Shown here: positions 1 to 10,754 of the stretch, piece by piece
How positions within the stretch are numbered: position 1 is the first letter of the stretch
Layout of the letters: every line of letters starts with the position of its first letter
The notes under the pieces: generated by a model
What the model was told of the DNA's origin: nothing
The model's input: only the letters and a program-made list of their open reading frames with translations
Database searches by the model: none
Assembly (NCBI RefSeq): GCF_013426205.1
Contig: NC_089428.1
Span: 248,001 to 312,000, forward strand
DNA: 64,000 nucleotides
Origin: Metarhizium brunneum
Lineage: Eukaryota > Ascomycota > Sordariomycetes > Hypocreales > Clavicipitaceae
Direction of reading: 5' to 3'
Program-made: the position numbers and the translations under genes

Positions 1-2640
1 TGTGCAATGCCCAGATCCCGTTTATATGACTTGTTTCGTTTTCAGTATATAAGGGTTAACCCGACGATGATGCCTGACCAGGACTTTGCTCTTGGCCGAG
101 AACGAGGTCCTGCCCGCTGCGTACATCCGCGCTGACCGGCTTCTTAATTTTCATGTGAATGATGCGAGAAGCAAACTTCGTTGCAAGATGCACCTTTGCG
201 TGGTTTGGGGTACATATTGGCTGCATCGACTTGTTCGGCCGAGTTGAGGAGGTTGTCGACGCCTGTGTAATAGCTCACACTCGACTCAACTCGGTGGCCA
301 AGGCGCTCCCAGCGGGGGGCGGATCAACGACGGCGACAAGTTTCGCCCCATTGTTCTTCATGACATCTGGACCGTTTTTGCATGTCGGGGCCCAATGATT
401 CGGTGGGATGAGCCTGACACGTCAATGGTCAAGCGATTGCGTATGTTGCACCAAATAGTTCAACATTTCATGATGAGTTTCACGGAATAAAACTACGCAT
501 CAATCTCCGAGGCTACTACCGCCGAGATTTGGTGCCGTGGCTAAATCCTCTTCCTTGGTGAGGGATTCCAGGCCTGTGATAATGTGGGGGCGGATAAGGC
601 TTTACCCGTAAACTTACGCATTCATGTAGGGTAGGTTGCCCGCCTTGAAGGATTGTTTCGATAAATCAGAAGAACCAGATTAAAAAACAGCATGTATCGT
701 AATTCTTATAATTAATAATATCTGGTCTTCTAATATGTGAGTAGGTGTGCTTATGCACTTGATAGATTGGTTGATCGTGGAGTAAACAATGTGTCACCAC
801 AAGCAATATCGTGTGCGTGTTTATGCACATGACTTTATCTCGCACCTGCTGATAAATTCCACCAGCCCGCTTGGCACACACAGTGCCTTGGATGTGTGTA
901 GATCAAGAAAGTTCTTTCTATGTACAATTATTGTCAAACTAGCACAACCGCCTATCGTGAGTATTAGTACAGCCGCAGAGGCTATGCTTGACTGTCCGAA
1001 TCGAACAAGTCACCCGATACTCGCTCAGCTGGTACTGTTAGCTGATGTGCTGACAACACGTACGGCTTAGCTTGGACGGGACCATGACAATTCTCTACTA
1101 TCGTATTATAGTTGTCCTCAATACTTGAGTGCGTATTTAAAAGGTCTGGTTTTCTTTTGTCATAACTGTACTGAAGTGTATCGACTACTCGGGTATATAT
1201 AAAGATAGTATTGTAATTATTTCTGTCCTTATTTTTTTTTTTTGGATACTTGTTATATAATACAAGTGACATATCAAGTTCAATTATATCAGATCAATTG
1301 TAATTATAAATATCTTGTAAGGTTTTACTTAAAAATGTGTGTTGGATAGAAATGCTAAATTGGGTGGTTTGAAGATAGGAAACCGCTATCGTGGACGGAG
1401 CATGCTTTACTAGTAAAAAGAAGAGCTTTGCATGAATTTCACAACACGACCACGAATTTACAAGAATTATGGCCGCGTAATCTGACACATGTGTCCATCA
1501 TGCAAATAACGCTTCTTCGGCAGAGGTTCGGTGCGGCTCAGCATTCGGTGAACGAGACAATGCTAACGATTCATGGCGTGCATATACTAGGATAGACTGG
1601 GACAAGTTTGTAACTTACTTGAACCTTCCAGAAAATAGAGAATGCGGCTTTAATCGGGATTGTAGCTGACCATGTCCGGACGGGTACATGTACCGACACA
1701 ACGGCTTACTTTTAGCTTTACCAGGGTTTGTTATACCGCTAATATTTTCTCGCGTTGAGAGAAGTTGATATCATGAGGAGTCACATGCCGAAGCATTACT
1801 TACTAGACAATAAAAGGCAGATAGCCAAGAGCCTCAAGCTTACATGCCAAGAAATATCTCATACAATTAATGCTAAACCTATTATGCTTAGTTATTATCG
1901 ATAGTCTGTGCTATTTAATACTGAATTATGCAGTAGTTCCACTCGGTATTTTGGTACGAGTCCTATGACTCGGTCATTTTGCTAACCATGCTAGAATCTA
2001 GCATAAAGCATAATATTTGTTGTGGAATTATATTATATAATAGTTGAAACGGTATCAGATTAGTCTAGGTCTGAATAGTTGGCTATATTTTATGCAAATA
2101 GTCGAGTAGTTGACAAATTTAGTGCCGGCCCTATTGTAAGATAACTTCTGTGTAAATAATTGGACAAATACTGGCCGGTAAGTTGGGACCAAGTGGGCCA
2201 AAGATAGTGTTGTGATTAAGGACCAACATCACGTTATTTTTAAAAGTGCGAAAAACAACTATTTCGTGGCCAGAATTATGCGCTTAAATAATTATAGTTA
2301 CCCAAATTTGGCTTGACTCGGCGAGCCGGTTGGGATATATTAGGTTGTTAACCTATACGGGCTAGGGTTCTCCTATTGTCATTGGCCTGGTACGGCCCGA
2401 TACTGTTTTAGATTTTACGCTTGCACGATACTTGTATTATGCGTGTAATTTTATTTGACTATATAGCGGAACAATTGAATATTAATATTAATAAAATAAA
2501 ATAATTAAATATTAATTAATTAGTTTACTTTTTATTAGTAAAATAATATATATAAAATTATCTTAAAAGATATAATAAACTTAAAAGCTAATATAAAATT
2601 TAGGTAAAGTAGAAAGTAGCGCGAACAAATAAGGTTAGTA
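1..2640. other. AT-rich stretch without a supported gene
   Basis: No open frame here has convincing protein character. From about 660 the DNA becomes AT-rich, and 2460-2600 is almost only A and T with many TTAATTA-type words. This fits an old repeat damaged by repeat-induced point mutation, but no transposase frame can be read, so that origin is inference. Confidence 0.5.
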
Positions 2641-2692
2641 GTATAAATAGCACGACTTGCCGGGAGATGAAAATTATACTAGAGTATAAGCC

Positions 2693-2830
2693 AAGTTTCT
2701 CGCATAATTCTAGCTAAGTTTCTCGCATAATTCTAGCTAAGTTTCTTGCATAATTTTAGCTAAGTTTCTTGCATAATTCTAGCCAAGTTTCTCGCATAAT
2801 TCTAGCCAAGTTTCACGCATAATTCTAGCC
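2693..2830. repeat. 23-bp minisatellite, six copies
   Basis: Six head-to-tail copies of a 23-bp unit (consensus AAGTTTCTCGCATAATTCTA plus GCT) run without gaps and differ by single C/T or A changes. The array lies about 400 bp upstream of the TATA box of the first aerolysin-like gene and is non-coding. Confidence 0.9.
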
Positions 2831-3047
2831 AATATTTCGCTATGCGACCCTTTGGGGCTGTGTTGACGGTAGGTAACGCCTGTACACGGCGCTTGGCACC
2901 CGGTACCAGACGTTCCTTCAAGGTTTTCTGGGTCAGGATCTGTAGCTCCGTGTGATAATAGTTGAGATGTTGGTCGAAGGAGCTGGTTTCATCCAGGTCA
3001 ACCTAGTCTTGGAAACGTACCATCAGCGACCGGTGGCATGATGAGTG

Positions 3048-3055
3048 TATATAAA
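3048..3055 (+). promoter_or_regulatory. TATA box of the first aerolysin-like gene
   Basis: A perfect TATATAAA lies 177 bp upstream of the chosen ATG at 3225. The interval between them is pyrimidine- and CA-rich, as in many fungal 5' leaders, and contains a 47-bp direct duplication. Confidence 0.6.
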
Positions 3056-3110
3056 GCCTTTGTTAACCCTCCAAAATACATGGAACTGCATCTCCCATCT
3101 CAACAGAGCA

Positions 3111-3204
3111 GTCTTACAACACCATCCTTTTGCCTACTATTTCCCACATCACCACCAGTCTTACAACACCATCGTTTTGCCTACTATTTCCCACATCACC
3201 ACCA
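3111..3204 (+). repeat. 47-bp tandem duplication in a 5' leader
   Basis: Two adjacent 47-bp copies (3111-3157 and 3158-3204) differ by one base. The array ends 20 bp before the ATG of the aerolysin-like gene, so both copies probably lie in its 5' untranslated region. The low divergence suggests a recent duplication. Confidence 0.9.
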
Positions 3205-3224
3205 ACAACTCTCTTTCTTTCAAA

Positions 3225-4187
3225 ATGAAGACGTGCACAGCTCTCAGTATGGCATTGGCGTCTGCCGCCAGCGCCCTCTCGCTTACCGCTCGTCAAGGCG
3301 TCACGGCCGACGATTATGCCGTCCAAACTCTCAAAAGCATTGAGAGCAATTTCAAAATGGATGACGCCAATTTGCCCAAGTTCCCTGTTAACAAGGAGTG
3401 GCAGCACGTCTGCCCTAGCAACTTGAATTACGGAGAGAAAGTTACCTTCTTCAAGACCGGGACCATCAAACGCAACGACATCATAGACGCAAAGGCATAC
3501 TACATTGCCCACGTGGAGACCACGGCAGTCAATCCGGGCCCCGGCGATACGTCGAGCAAAATGACCATGAGCAGCTCCACCACCACGACCCAGACGGACA
3601 CCAAAGGCTGGACAGTCGGCGTCAAGCTCTCCGGCAAAGTTAGCGGCGGCGCCGAGAAACCCGCACCCCAGGGAGAAGTCGGCGTCGAGATCTCGGCATC
3701 CTACAGCGACACCAAGACGAAGACGGATTCCAATACCAAAACCGTCACGCGCGAGGAGCAGTGCGAAGCCGGCTACGAGTGCCGCCTCGAAACGTGGTCG
3801 TTCCACCTGGATATCCACGCCAAGCCGAGGGTGGATGGATTTTTCCAGCTATGGGATTCTGTCAACGACATCGGCAAGGAAATCCCGATGTGCTCCATGC
3901 CCAAGAAGGCCCGAAGCTGCGAGCAGTTCAAGCAGAGAATCGACGAGTGGTGCACGGAGAAGGCGCTCCCCGGCGGCGCCCTCTACATCCCCGCCAAGCA
4001 GGACGAATTGCACATCAAGACGCCCATCCTCGAAACCAACGGCTATCAGACCTTTACCCGAATCGTCAAGGTGTTCAACCCCATTGTCAAGAGCCAAAAG
4101 GCCCGCTCGGTAGAGCCCACGGTGGGAACCAAGGAGACCATCATGGAGGCCATGAAGCAGGGCACCAAGTTCAAGTTTCTTGACTAA
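3225..4187 (+). CDS. Secreted aerolysin-like (ETX/MTX2-type) protein 1
   Basis: A single-exon frame of 320 residues. The ATG at 3225 starts a clear signal peptide (residues 1-20, Ala/Leu-rich); the frame is open upstream, but only from a non-ATG codon inside the leader. Residues 110-175 are Ser/Thr/Lys-rich alternating strands around a GWTVGVKLSG core, as expected for the membrane-insertion region of aerolysin-like beta-pore-forming proteins. This is followed by a Cys180-x5-Cys186 pair and ETWSF. Further Cys residues (63, and several around 225-245) suggest disulfides. Proteins at 23264 and 41063 share the architecture. The family typically inserts beta-barrels into target membranes; target and toxicity here are unknown. 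The fold call rests on pattern, not on a search. Confidence 0.7.
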   Translation: MKTCTALSMALASAASALSLTARQGVTADDYAVQTLKSIESNFKMDDANLPKFPVNKEWQHVCPSNLNYGEKVTFFKTGTIKRNDIIDAKAYYIAHVETTAVNPGPGDTSSKMTMSSSTTTTQTDTKGWTVGVKLSGKVSGGAEKPAPQGEVGVEISASYSDTKTKTDSNTKTVTREEQCEAGYECRLETWSFHLDIHAKPRVDGFFQLWDSVNDIGKEIPMCSMPKKARSCEQFKQRIDEWCTEKALPGGALYIPAKQDELHIKTPILETNGYQTFTRIVKVFNPIVKSQKARSVEPTVGTKETIMEAMKQGTKFKFLD

Positions 4188-4226
4188 GCGGCTGCGGCTG
4201 CGGCTCCAGCCCAGACCAGCCTATTT

Positions 4227-4320
4227 TTGCTTGATTAGATTGTGTTTGTTGCTTGATTGGATTGTGTTTGTTGCTTGATTGGATTGCGTTTGTTGCTTGA
4301 TTAGATTGTGTTTGTTGCTT
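4227..4320. repeat. 22-bp minisatellite, just over four copies
   Basis: Four complete 22-bp copies plus a 6-bp partial copy of TTGCTTGATTAGATTGTGTT plus TG, differing only by A/G or T/C transitions. The array starts 40 bp after the stop of the aerolysin-like gene, so it may fall in its 3' untranslated region. Confidence 0.9.
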
Positions 4321-5487
4321 TTGCCTATGCTGCTGGTTGGACAACTAGGATGCCGCAAGAGGAAGGAGCTCTCGCGGGCTCGCTTTCCGTTTTTTCCTTG
4401 GCCCTTGATAGACAAACACGCAGGTAGCATTGAAAATAGACATTCCGTTTGTGTTAAAAATTGTCTCATTTATTGGTATTAGTAATAGTAGGCCTATAGC
4501 GGCAATAGTAGCTACTGGCAAGAGTGCGTCTATTCGCAGCTTTTGTATTTTTGCCGGCCCACATGTAGCGTTAATATGGTTACATCCTTGATACCACACC
4601 CCATGTATTTTTATTAGAACGCGCGGGAATCACGATACGGCTTTAGTCACGTTATCCTTTACAGCCGCTGGAATAAAACAAACTTCGTGCACCCGGCGTT
4701 TACTGCCGTCTTGCTTCTTTCCCGTAGTAATCACAATCGCCCCTTAAAATAAGCGAATTGGCCTTTTTGATACTGCCGCCGCTCAAGGCCTTTGAACTTG
4801 AAAGCTGAAAATACGAAATTACCCGTCGCGTTTATTAAGGCAGGCCCGTTTCCACGGTTTTATGCGTATAACACACCAAGGGGTACAGATATGGGCCATT
4901 TAGCTGAATTTGGTTGGTAGTCATGTATACTATAATACAGCGCCCTCTTGGCACACTAAAACACCAGACCAGTCAGCCCCGAACAGACGTACTCGCAAGG
5001 CAAGCGCATTCCGTTTCCTCTTGTCTCTACGCTAGGCTCTTCTTTTTTTTTTTCGTTTTACATGAAGGGTGTTGGAATACCTGCAGCCTCGGCCCGATGC
5101 GAGAGCCCCGATTGGCCGCCGTTGTCGGGAGGGGCCGAAAGGGGTAGTGAGACCGGCCTTGTCAGCTGGCTCAACACCATCTCTTTAGCTGCCGGCAACT
5201 AAAGAGATAAAAGGGGACCACGGTCCACCTAGCCAGAAGATAACGACATGAATAACAACCAGTCTGTTGAACCCGATCCCTCGGTGACGTATGCACACAA
5301 ACAGCCCCCGCTGCGACCTACAGAGGCCAAGAGCCATTAGAAATTGCAAATCACCGCCGACGACTGAGTGGATAGATTGAGGAGCCAATCGTGGATTCTA
5401 CTCATGGAATACATGGCTCGTCAAGTACTGAATTCGCAGAAGCCCAAGTTGGTATCCATGTGTCCGGTCTAGCAAAAAAGGCCAAGT
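4321..5487. other. Intergenic stretch, no gene seen
   Basis: Frames in this stretch are short and lack domain-like sequence. The only structure found is the short perfect inverted repeat at 5179-5208. Confidence 0.5.
5179..5208. repeat. Short perfect hairpin, MITE-like
   Basis: ATCTCTTTAG and CTAAAGAGAT form 10-bp perfect arms around a 10-base loop that contains its own TGCCGGCA palindrome. The arm and flank (CTAAAGAGAT followed by AAAAGGGG) resemble the outer edge of the larger hairpin at 40442-40527 (GCTAAAGAGATCAAGAGGGG). Confidence 0.6.
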
Positions 5488-6720
5488 CTATCTGCTCTTC
5501 TCTAAGCCGCATCGCCTCGCGTTGTTGATCCACCATAGCCACTCGCCCTCGTGTAGAATGGAGCGCACCCTAGCCTGCAGCCACGTCGTATTTCCCCAGA
5601 AACCCCACGATGCCTGGAACCTGCACCAGTCAACCAAGGCAGTCTCCCAGTGCCGCTGGAACTCGATCCAGTCATATACCGGTGCATGTATAACACCTCC
5701 CCCCTGGAGCAGTTCCCGGCGATACTGGAGCAGGAGATGGCGCTCCCCGGCGCCCATTGTCAAGCGACGAGGCTCGCCCGTCGAGGCTGTCAGCATTTCC
5801 ACAGGCACCGAGCAGGTAAAGAGCTTGGCCAGGTCGCAAACCCCGAGCCCCAGGCCGGTATATTGAAAGTCGAAGAAAGCGACCTCGTCTCCACTTTCGG
5901 TAGAGAACAAGTTCTCCGACTTTACATCCCCATGGAGATATGTCTCAAAGTCCCGGCCCGTCGGTGTCAAAAAGAAGGCGGCCAGTTCAGCAACCGACAT
6001 TGACGTGCCCTCGACGGCCTGACAAAACGTCTGGGACCATTCCGAGCCGCCATCTTGCGCTAGGGCATTGTACTCGCTCCGCCGGGTAGCGAGATATGTA
6101 TACCCCCCGTTGAGCCACAGCCCTCTTCTGGCCGACGAGTTGCCCGGCTGCTGCTGTCTCGCTTTGTCCTCCTCGAGCGGCGGGAGAATCAGGCTCTGCG
6201 CATCAGGCCTCGGCGACGTCCAGTAGCTGCCGTGGAAGCGAGACAGCCAGCCCAGGGCGGCGTGGACCTGCCTTGGGGACAGGGCCGTCCGCTTTTCCCC
6301 TGCAACCGGATAGTCGAGTCGCAGATCCGTCAACACCGAAGCCGTCACATGTTGCAGGCCGGCGGCGGCGGCCTTGTGTGGGAACTTTGACGTGGACACC
6401 AGACACTCTGCCAGTGGGAGTCCGCGCAGCGTGGGAGCGACGTGGTCGTAAAAGTGCTGTTCTACCTGGTAACTCAGGACTTTGCGCAGATGGCCCTCGT
6501 CTTTGCGGCCGCGAGGCGGCGACACGAGCTTCAGGATGAGAGAGTGTGTGGCGCGTGTGGTCTCGGCCGGCGCCGCAGACGGCAGCGGACGGCAGCGGAT
6601 GGCGCAAATGTGTCCGTATCCCGCCCAGAGGGTCTGGAGTGTGTTGCAGGAGATGAGCTCGAAGCCAATCCACGACAGCAGCTCCTTGGCCACGGCTTGG
6701 GGTTCGGGTGGTTGACTCAT
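5488..6720 (-). CDS. APH/choline-kinase-fold phosphotransferase
   Basis: A single-exon protein of 410 residues starting at an ATG. The C-lobe shows the Brenner-type catalytic loop HGDVKSEN (residues 263-270, catalytic Asp265, metal-binding Asn270) and the metal-binding DFQ (284-286), followed by LGVCDLAKL. ILKLV near residue 64 supplies the probable N-lobe lysine. This combination is characteristic of the aminoglycoside-phosphotransferase and EcKinase-like superfamily, which phosphorylates small-molecule hydroxyls. The substrate cannot be inferred, and such genes are common in fungi without an antibiotic-resistance role. There is no signal peptide, so it is probably cytosolic. Key catalytic residues look intact. 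Confidence 0.85.
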   Translation of the reverse strand: MSQPPEPQAVAKELLSWIGFELISCNTLQTLWAGYGHICAIRCRPLPSAAPAETTRATHSLILKLVSPPRGRKDEGHLRKVLSYQVEQHFYDHVAPTLRGLPLAECLVSTSKFPHKAAAAGLQHVTASVLTDLRLDYPVAGEKRTALSPRQVHAALGWLSRFHGSYWTSPRPDAQSLILPPLEEDKARQQQPGNSSARRGLWLNGGYTYLATRRSEYNALAQDGGSEWSQTFCQAVEGTSMSVAELAAFFLTPTGRDFETYLHGDVKSENLFSTESGDEVAFFDFQYTGLGLGVCDLAKLFTCSVPVEMLTASTGEPRRLTMGAGERHLLLQYRRELLQGGGVIHAPVYDWIEFQRHWETALVDWCRFQASWGFWGNTTWLQARVRSILHEGEWLWWINNARRCGLEKSR

Positions 6721-8114
6721 CGTCGGGCTTTCCCATGTGGCTCGAGGTCCGAAGACTCAAGAGCCAGTCGGCCGTGAGGGAGGCGGGAGGCGGGAGGCGG
6801 GAGGCGGGTTGCGGGTGGCCAGCCGGATCAATTGATGCCGGGTGGAGACGGCCAAATGGGTCAATATTGCATCAATTGATGTTGGTAGACAAGGCGATTG
6901 GCGCGTGTAATTGCCGCAAGCCAACATCTGGAGTGCTTGGCAGATGGACCAGGCTGAGGTTCGTCCATCTTGTCTTGGCGCGCGTGGCTTAGCAGGCCGG
7001 CCAGCTGGCGTCTCCATTCCCAACCCGGCCCGGGCCTGACATGGATGGTCTTGACTCTTTTGATTCAACATTGAATCTTGCTTCATCAGTCCGCTTGCGC
7101 TCCTTGCTCGCCGTGCTATACCTGGATACAACTGAAACCTGGGTCGGACGGGGCGAACACGTAACCTTGTCTCGCCCTTTTCTGGTCCCTTAAATTGTCT
7201 CCCGCGGCATTCGTGTCCCGCGCGCCAACACAAGGACACGCCATCAGGCATCGGCTATTGGCTTCAATGTTCTGTGCCTGCCAAGCCGTCAATGTGTCTG
7301 TCGCTGCGCATCACCGCTCCAAGCGCCAGCGCTGTCTTGGCTCAAGGGGCGCCTGGGCTGTGACTCCAAGTCTTGCCTGTACCCAGCCTGTATGCTACCG
7401 CGGGCAATGCATCATGGATGCTTTCTCTCGGCCGTCGTTCGCAGCTCCCTTCTCTCCGCGGTGGCGTCTGGCGCGTTCCAACGCCGAATCGGGGCCGAGG
7501 GACACACCACGTGGAGGCGGCTGTGAAGACGTGATTTATGCGGCGGGGATACCCCAGGTGTTTCATGAATCATGAGTCCATGGGGCATTCCCATGGTTCT
7601 GGGGCAAGCAATCGGCTGCTGGCGTATACTTGCCCTATACTATAGCCTTAATGCCCGTTGATGACTGTGCAACTTGTGTTGCCTGCCTGAGAATGGCGAC
7701 AGGCAGTGGGAGTCGCATCAGGAGTAACACAAGGTTGACGTGCATCGTTCGCTTCTTGTATAAATGGAGCTCCTTGCTCATCTGGCCCTGAAAAAACCAA
7801 GGACCTTGAATATCATAGAATATCATCAGATAAACCAAGTTACTTCTCAAAGCCCTCACAGAGCCCCTGTCACACAGCCATTCGAATGACCCTCAGAAAT
7901 ATGGTAATTACCCGATAACCGTCGTCACACTGGTCAAGTGTACAACTTGTGTCATATTCAAAGTCAACCAGATGGTCAAATCATATCTTCTAGTTGAAAT
8001 CACGTCTTTGCAGTTATAAAACTGGCATATTCCCCCCCACCAGGGCCAGTTCCACGGCTATACTCTATAGCCGCCGGGAACAATACCACAACCCAGTCTC
8101 GACGTTGGCTGCAT
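6721..8114. other. Intergenic stretch, no gene seen
   Basis: Frames here lack recognisable domains. A four-copy GAGGCGG simple repeat sits at 6780-6807, directly upstream of the phosphotransferase start. The remainder shows no structure that I can name. Confidence 0.5.
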
Positions 8115-8778
8115 TCAAAGACTTGTGTCGCCACAGCTGCTCTGATATGTTTCCGCCTGACTAACAACGTACGGCTCAAACAAGTAAAGCGGCCAGTTGG
8201 CATCATCCCGGCTCACCTTGGCCAGAACCTTCCATTCTCCATTTCTCTTCTCAAAAACGTCGTCGTATGTTCCTGTGCTCACGACGCCCGTAGTGTTGGC
8301 TCTCCAGTCGACTCTCCAGTTCCAGTGCACGTAAGCCCGCTCATTCCCCCCGGCACTGGTATTGGATGGCGGCGAGGGATAGTTTGGCAACGGGCCATCG
8401 GATATCTCGAAAGCGCCCACCGAGTGGCGCCACCGCGAAAGCGGGAAGACAGAGTGCGCGTAGTCATAGTTTGATCGGATCTCTCGTTCGCCGGTCATGA
8501 TGGCATCGCGGTTGGGATCTAGGTACTTGTTAGCTTTCTGCCGAGCATCAGCAAATCGAGGGAGGCGCGCGTGTACCAATGACGCGGAAACTTCCTTCGG
8601 GCCAGTACAGCGAAGCATAGAGCTTTGCATTGTCGCAAGTGAGGCTGTGGTCAATGTATGACTGGTGCAATGAGAGTTGTTCAAAAATTGAGAAGCGATC
8701 CGTTGGGGTGAGCAAGCCAACCGTGCAAGCCGGATACCACACGAGCAGCAAGGAAAAGAAATGATGTAGACGCAACAT
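8115..8778 (-). CDS. Secreted SnoaL-like (NTF2-fold) protein
   Basis: Two exons: 8778-8577 and 8518-8115, separated by a 58-bp intron (donor GTACAC, CTAAC branch site, CTAG acceptor). The product has 201 residues. The join restores a continuous SnoaL-type core (FRVIDPNRDAIMTGEREIR), which neither frame gives alone. Residues 1-20 form a signal peptide. The later part has the aromatic beta strands typical of the fold (AYVHWNWRVDW, YDDVFEKRNGEWKVLAK). The family includes polyketide cyclases, dehydratases and isomerases as well as non-enzymes; a secreted copy could act on a small molecule, but no reaction can be assigned. It is divergent from the secreted hydrolase at 9684 across about 900 bp. 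Confidence 0.75.
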
Positions 8779-9683
8779 GGTGTCGGCAGATTTTTTTCTT
8801 TCTTTTCAGTGAATTCTATGAGTTGCTTGAACTGTTATTTTGTTCTTGGTCGAAAATATCCCGGTGGTTTATTTTATAATAAGTATTTCAGATCGTGATA
8901 CATGGTGTTTGCTCTTTGGAGCTACGTTACCCAAAGACAACCCGTCCCCGGATTAGTCAATGCTCTATAATTCTTATAAACAAGATAAAGAGTTTCTTGG
9001 CGGCTTATTTATGCCTCAATTTTCGTATTCATCCATGAAATTAGAGTTTGTTTAGTTTGTGCGTGCTTTGTTTAAGCAGCGCAGTAGTATCAGATGGGCA
9101 CTGGAATTTCGGACTCGACGTTTATTCGTTGAAACATTGGAGACCTGGCTTCTGTACTATATCGGATCGGAACTGAAGCTTATTGGCTAGAGGAGCGCGT
9201 TGTGGTGGACATGCCGGGCGGTCCGCCTGACTAGAGATTCACTACTCGGAGCTATATTTTAGCGTGCCAAATGGGAGCTGTACTTTATGAATATCCCAGG
9301 CCGGAGAAGAGTCAATCTGGCGGGGTCGATTGCCAAAGACACCAAGAGGGGCATTGCCTGAGATTCAAGCAGTAGATATCTTGCATATTCTGACAAATCG
9401 ACGTTGCATTCATCTCCATCAAGCCCACTATTTGTTCTAGAATTTCAAAGTCAATGTTGGAGTTCCGAGCGAGGCCCGTCTTGACAGGCTGGTGAAGCAT
9501 TTATCAGGCTTACGTTGTATTCTCCTCCGATGAATGCGTCACCGTATCCCCTTGGCTATAAGGCTATTTGTAAAGAAGCCATCCACAAGAGATGCCCCCG
9601 CGCTATAATAATAGGCCCATTGTACCATTCAAGTAGCCTGTCCAACGTATAGATTTCACTTTGTAATAAGCTTAAAACACACC
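8779..9683. other. Divergent intergenic region
   Basis: This spacer lies between two divergently transcribed secreted-protein genes and probably carries both promoters. No frame in it is convincing and no clear shared operator was found. Confidence 0.4.
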
Positions 9684-10754
9684 ATGACTGTGCGGACTGT
9701 CTCAACGCTAGCCTTGGCGGCTCTCAATACCTTTGTTACCGCATCCGCAAATGGCGCCACGCAACCTTTTGATAGCTGGTCGCACGGTCGCGTTCAGTTG
9801 GACGACGTGAGCATACATTTTCGATACGCGGGGTCTGGCCCGCCGATGCTACTTGTCCACGGCAACCCTCAGCATAGCGTACGTGTACGAGGGAATCTTT
9901 GCAGAGCAGGTGTTGACGATTCAATATAGTATACGTGGCGCACGATTGGTCCCATCCTGGCGAACCAGTACACCGTCATTGCTCCCGACAACCGCGGTAC
10001 GGGCGATAGCTCAATCCCGGAAGACAACAACTACAGCTCCGAGGCCATGGCAGGCGACCTGAAAGGGCTTCTTGACTTTCTGAAAATCAACCAGACTTTA
10101 GTCTTCTCCCACGACAAAGGTTCCGGTCCCGCCGTTGCTCTTGCTGCCCAGCATCCAAGTCTGGTGCCTGCTCTGGGCGTTTCCGAGTATTTGCTCCCTG
10201 GATTCGGCTACGAGGAAAGCAGCTGTCCGTCATCAACGTGGGATCTATACTCTAATTGGCAACTTGCCTTCTTTAGCGTACCGGATGCGGCTGAGTTTTT
10301 CATCCGAGGAAAGGAGAAGGAAATGCTGGCCTGGTACTTTTACCATCAAAGCTACTCGGGCAACGAAGCCATACCGGAGCCGGTACTGCAACGCTACGCC
10401 AGCAGCATTAGCAAGCCAGGCTTCCTGCGCAGCATGCTGGGGCCCTTTTCTACTGCGAGCGTGAGAGCAGACAACAAATTTTTCACCGAGGTGCTACGGG
10501 ACGCACCTTTGCAGATGCCAATGATTGCGATTGGGGCAGAAGCTAGCTTTGCTCCTGAGAGCACGATACGGGAGGTATGGGGTCCTGTTGCGTCCAACTT
10601 GACGGTAGATATTACGCCTAAATCTGGACATTGGATCGCCGATGAAAACCCGGAATGGGTCGCTGAGCGTTTGCGGGAGTACTTTGGCGGCATCAGGGGG
10701 AACATTCAGCCAGCGGATCTGTCATGGCTGAGCAATAGAACTACACTTGTTTAG
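9684..10754 (+). CDS. Secreted alpha/beta hydrolase, epoxide hydrolase/dehalogenase-like
   Basis: Exons 9684-9878 and 9930-10754 are separated by a 51-bp GTACGT...TAG intron; the product has 339 residues. Splicing restores the conserved HGNPQHSYTWR oxyanion region and the APDNRGTGDS strand. The nucleophile elbow SHDKGSGPA carries Asp127, as in epoxide hydrolases and fluoroacetate or haloalkane dehalogenases, not the Ser of lipases or esterases. His299 in KSGHWIADENPEW is the probable catalytic base. Residues 1-24 form a signal peptide, so the enzyme is probably extracellular or vacuolar. Substrate is unknown; detoxification or processing of a reactive metabolite is the usual role of the family. 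Confidence 0.85.

Noticed and set aside
2693..2830. CRISPR-like array
   Set aside because: The units are directly contiguous with no spacers, and the genome is eukaryotic. It is a minisatellite.
3114..3818. 234-codon antisense frame over aerolysin-like gene 1
   Set aside because: Shadow frame that runs through the leader repeats; no family resemblance.
6203..6760. 185-codon frame overlapping the phosphotransferase
   Set aside because: Basic, low-complexity frame in the wrong phase of a clear APH-fold gene.
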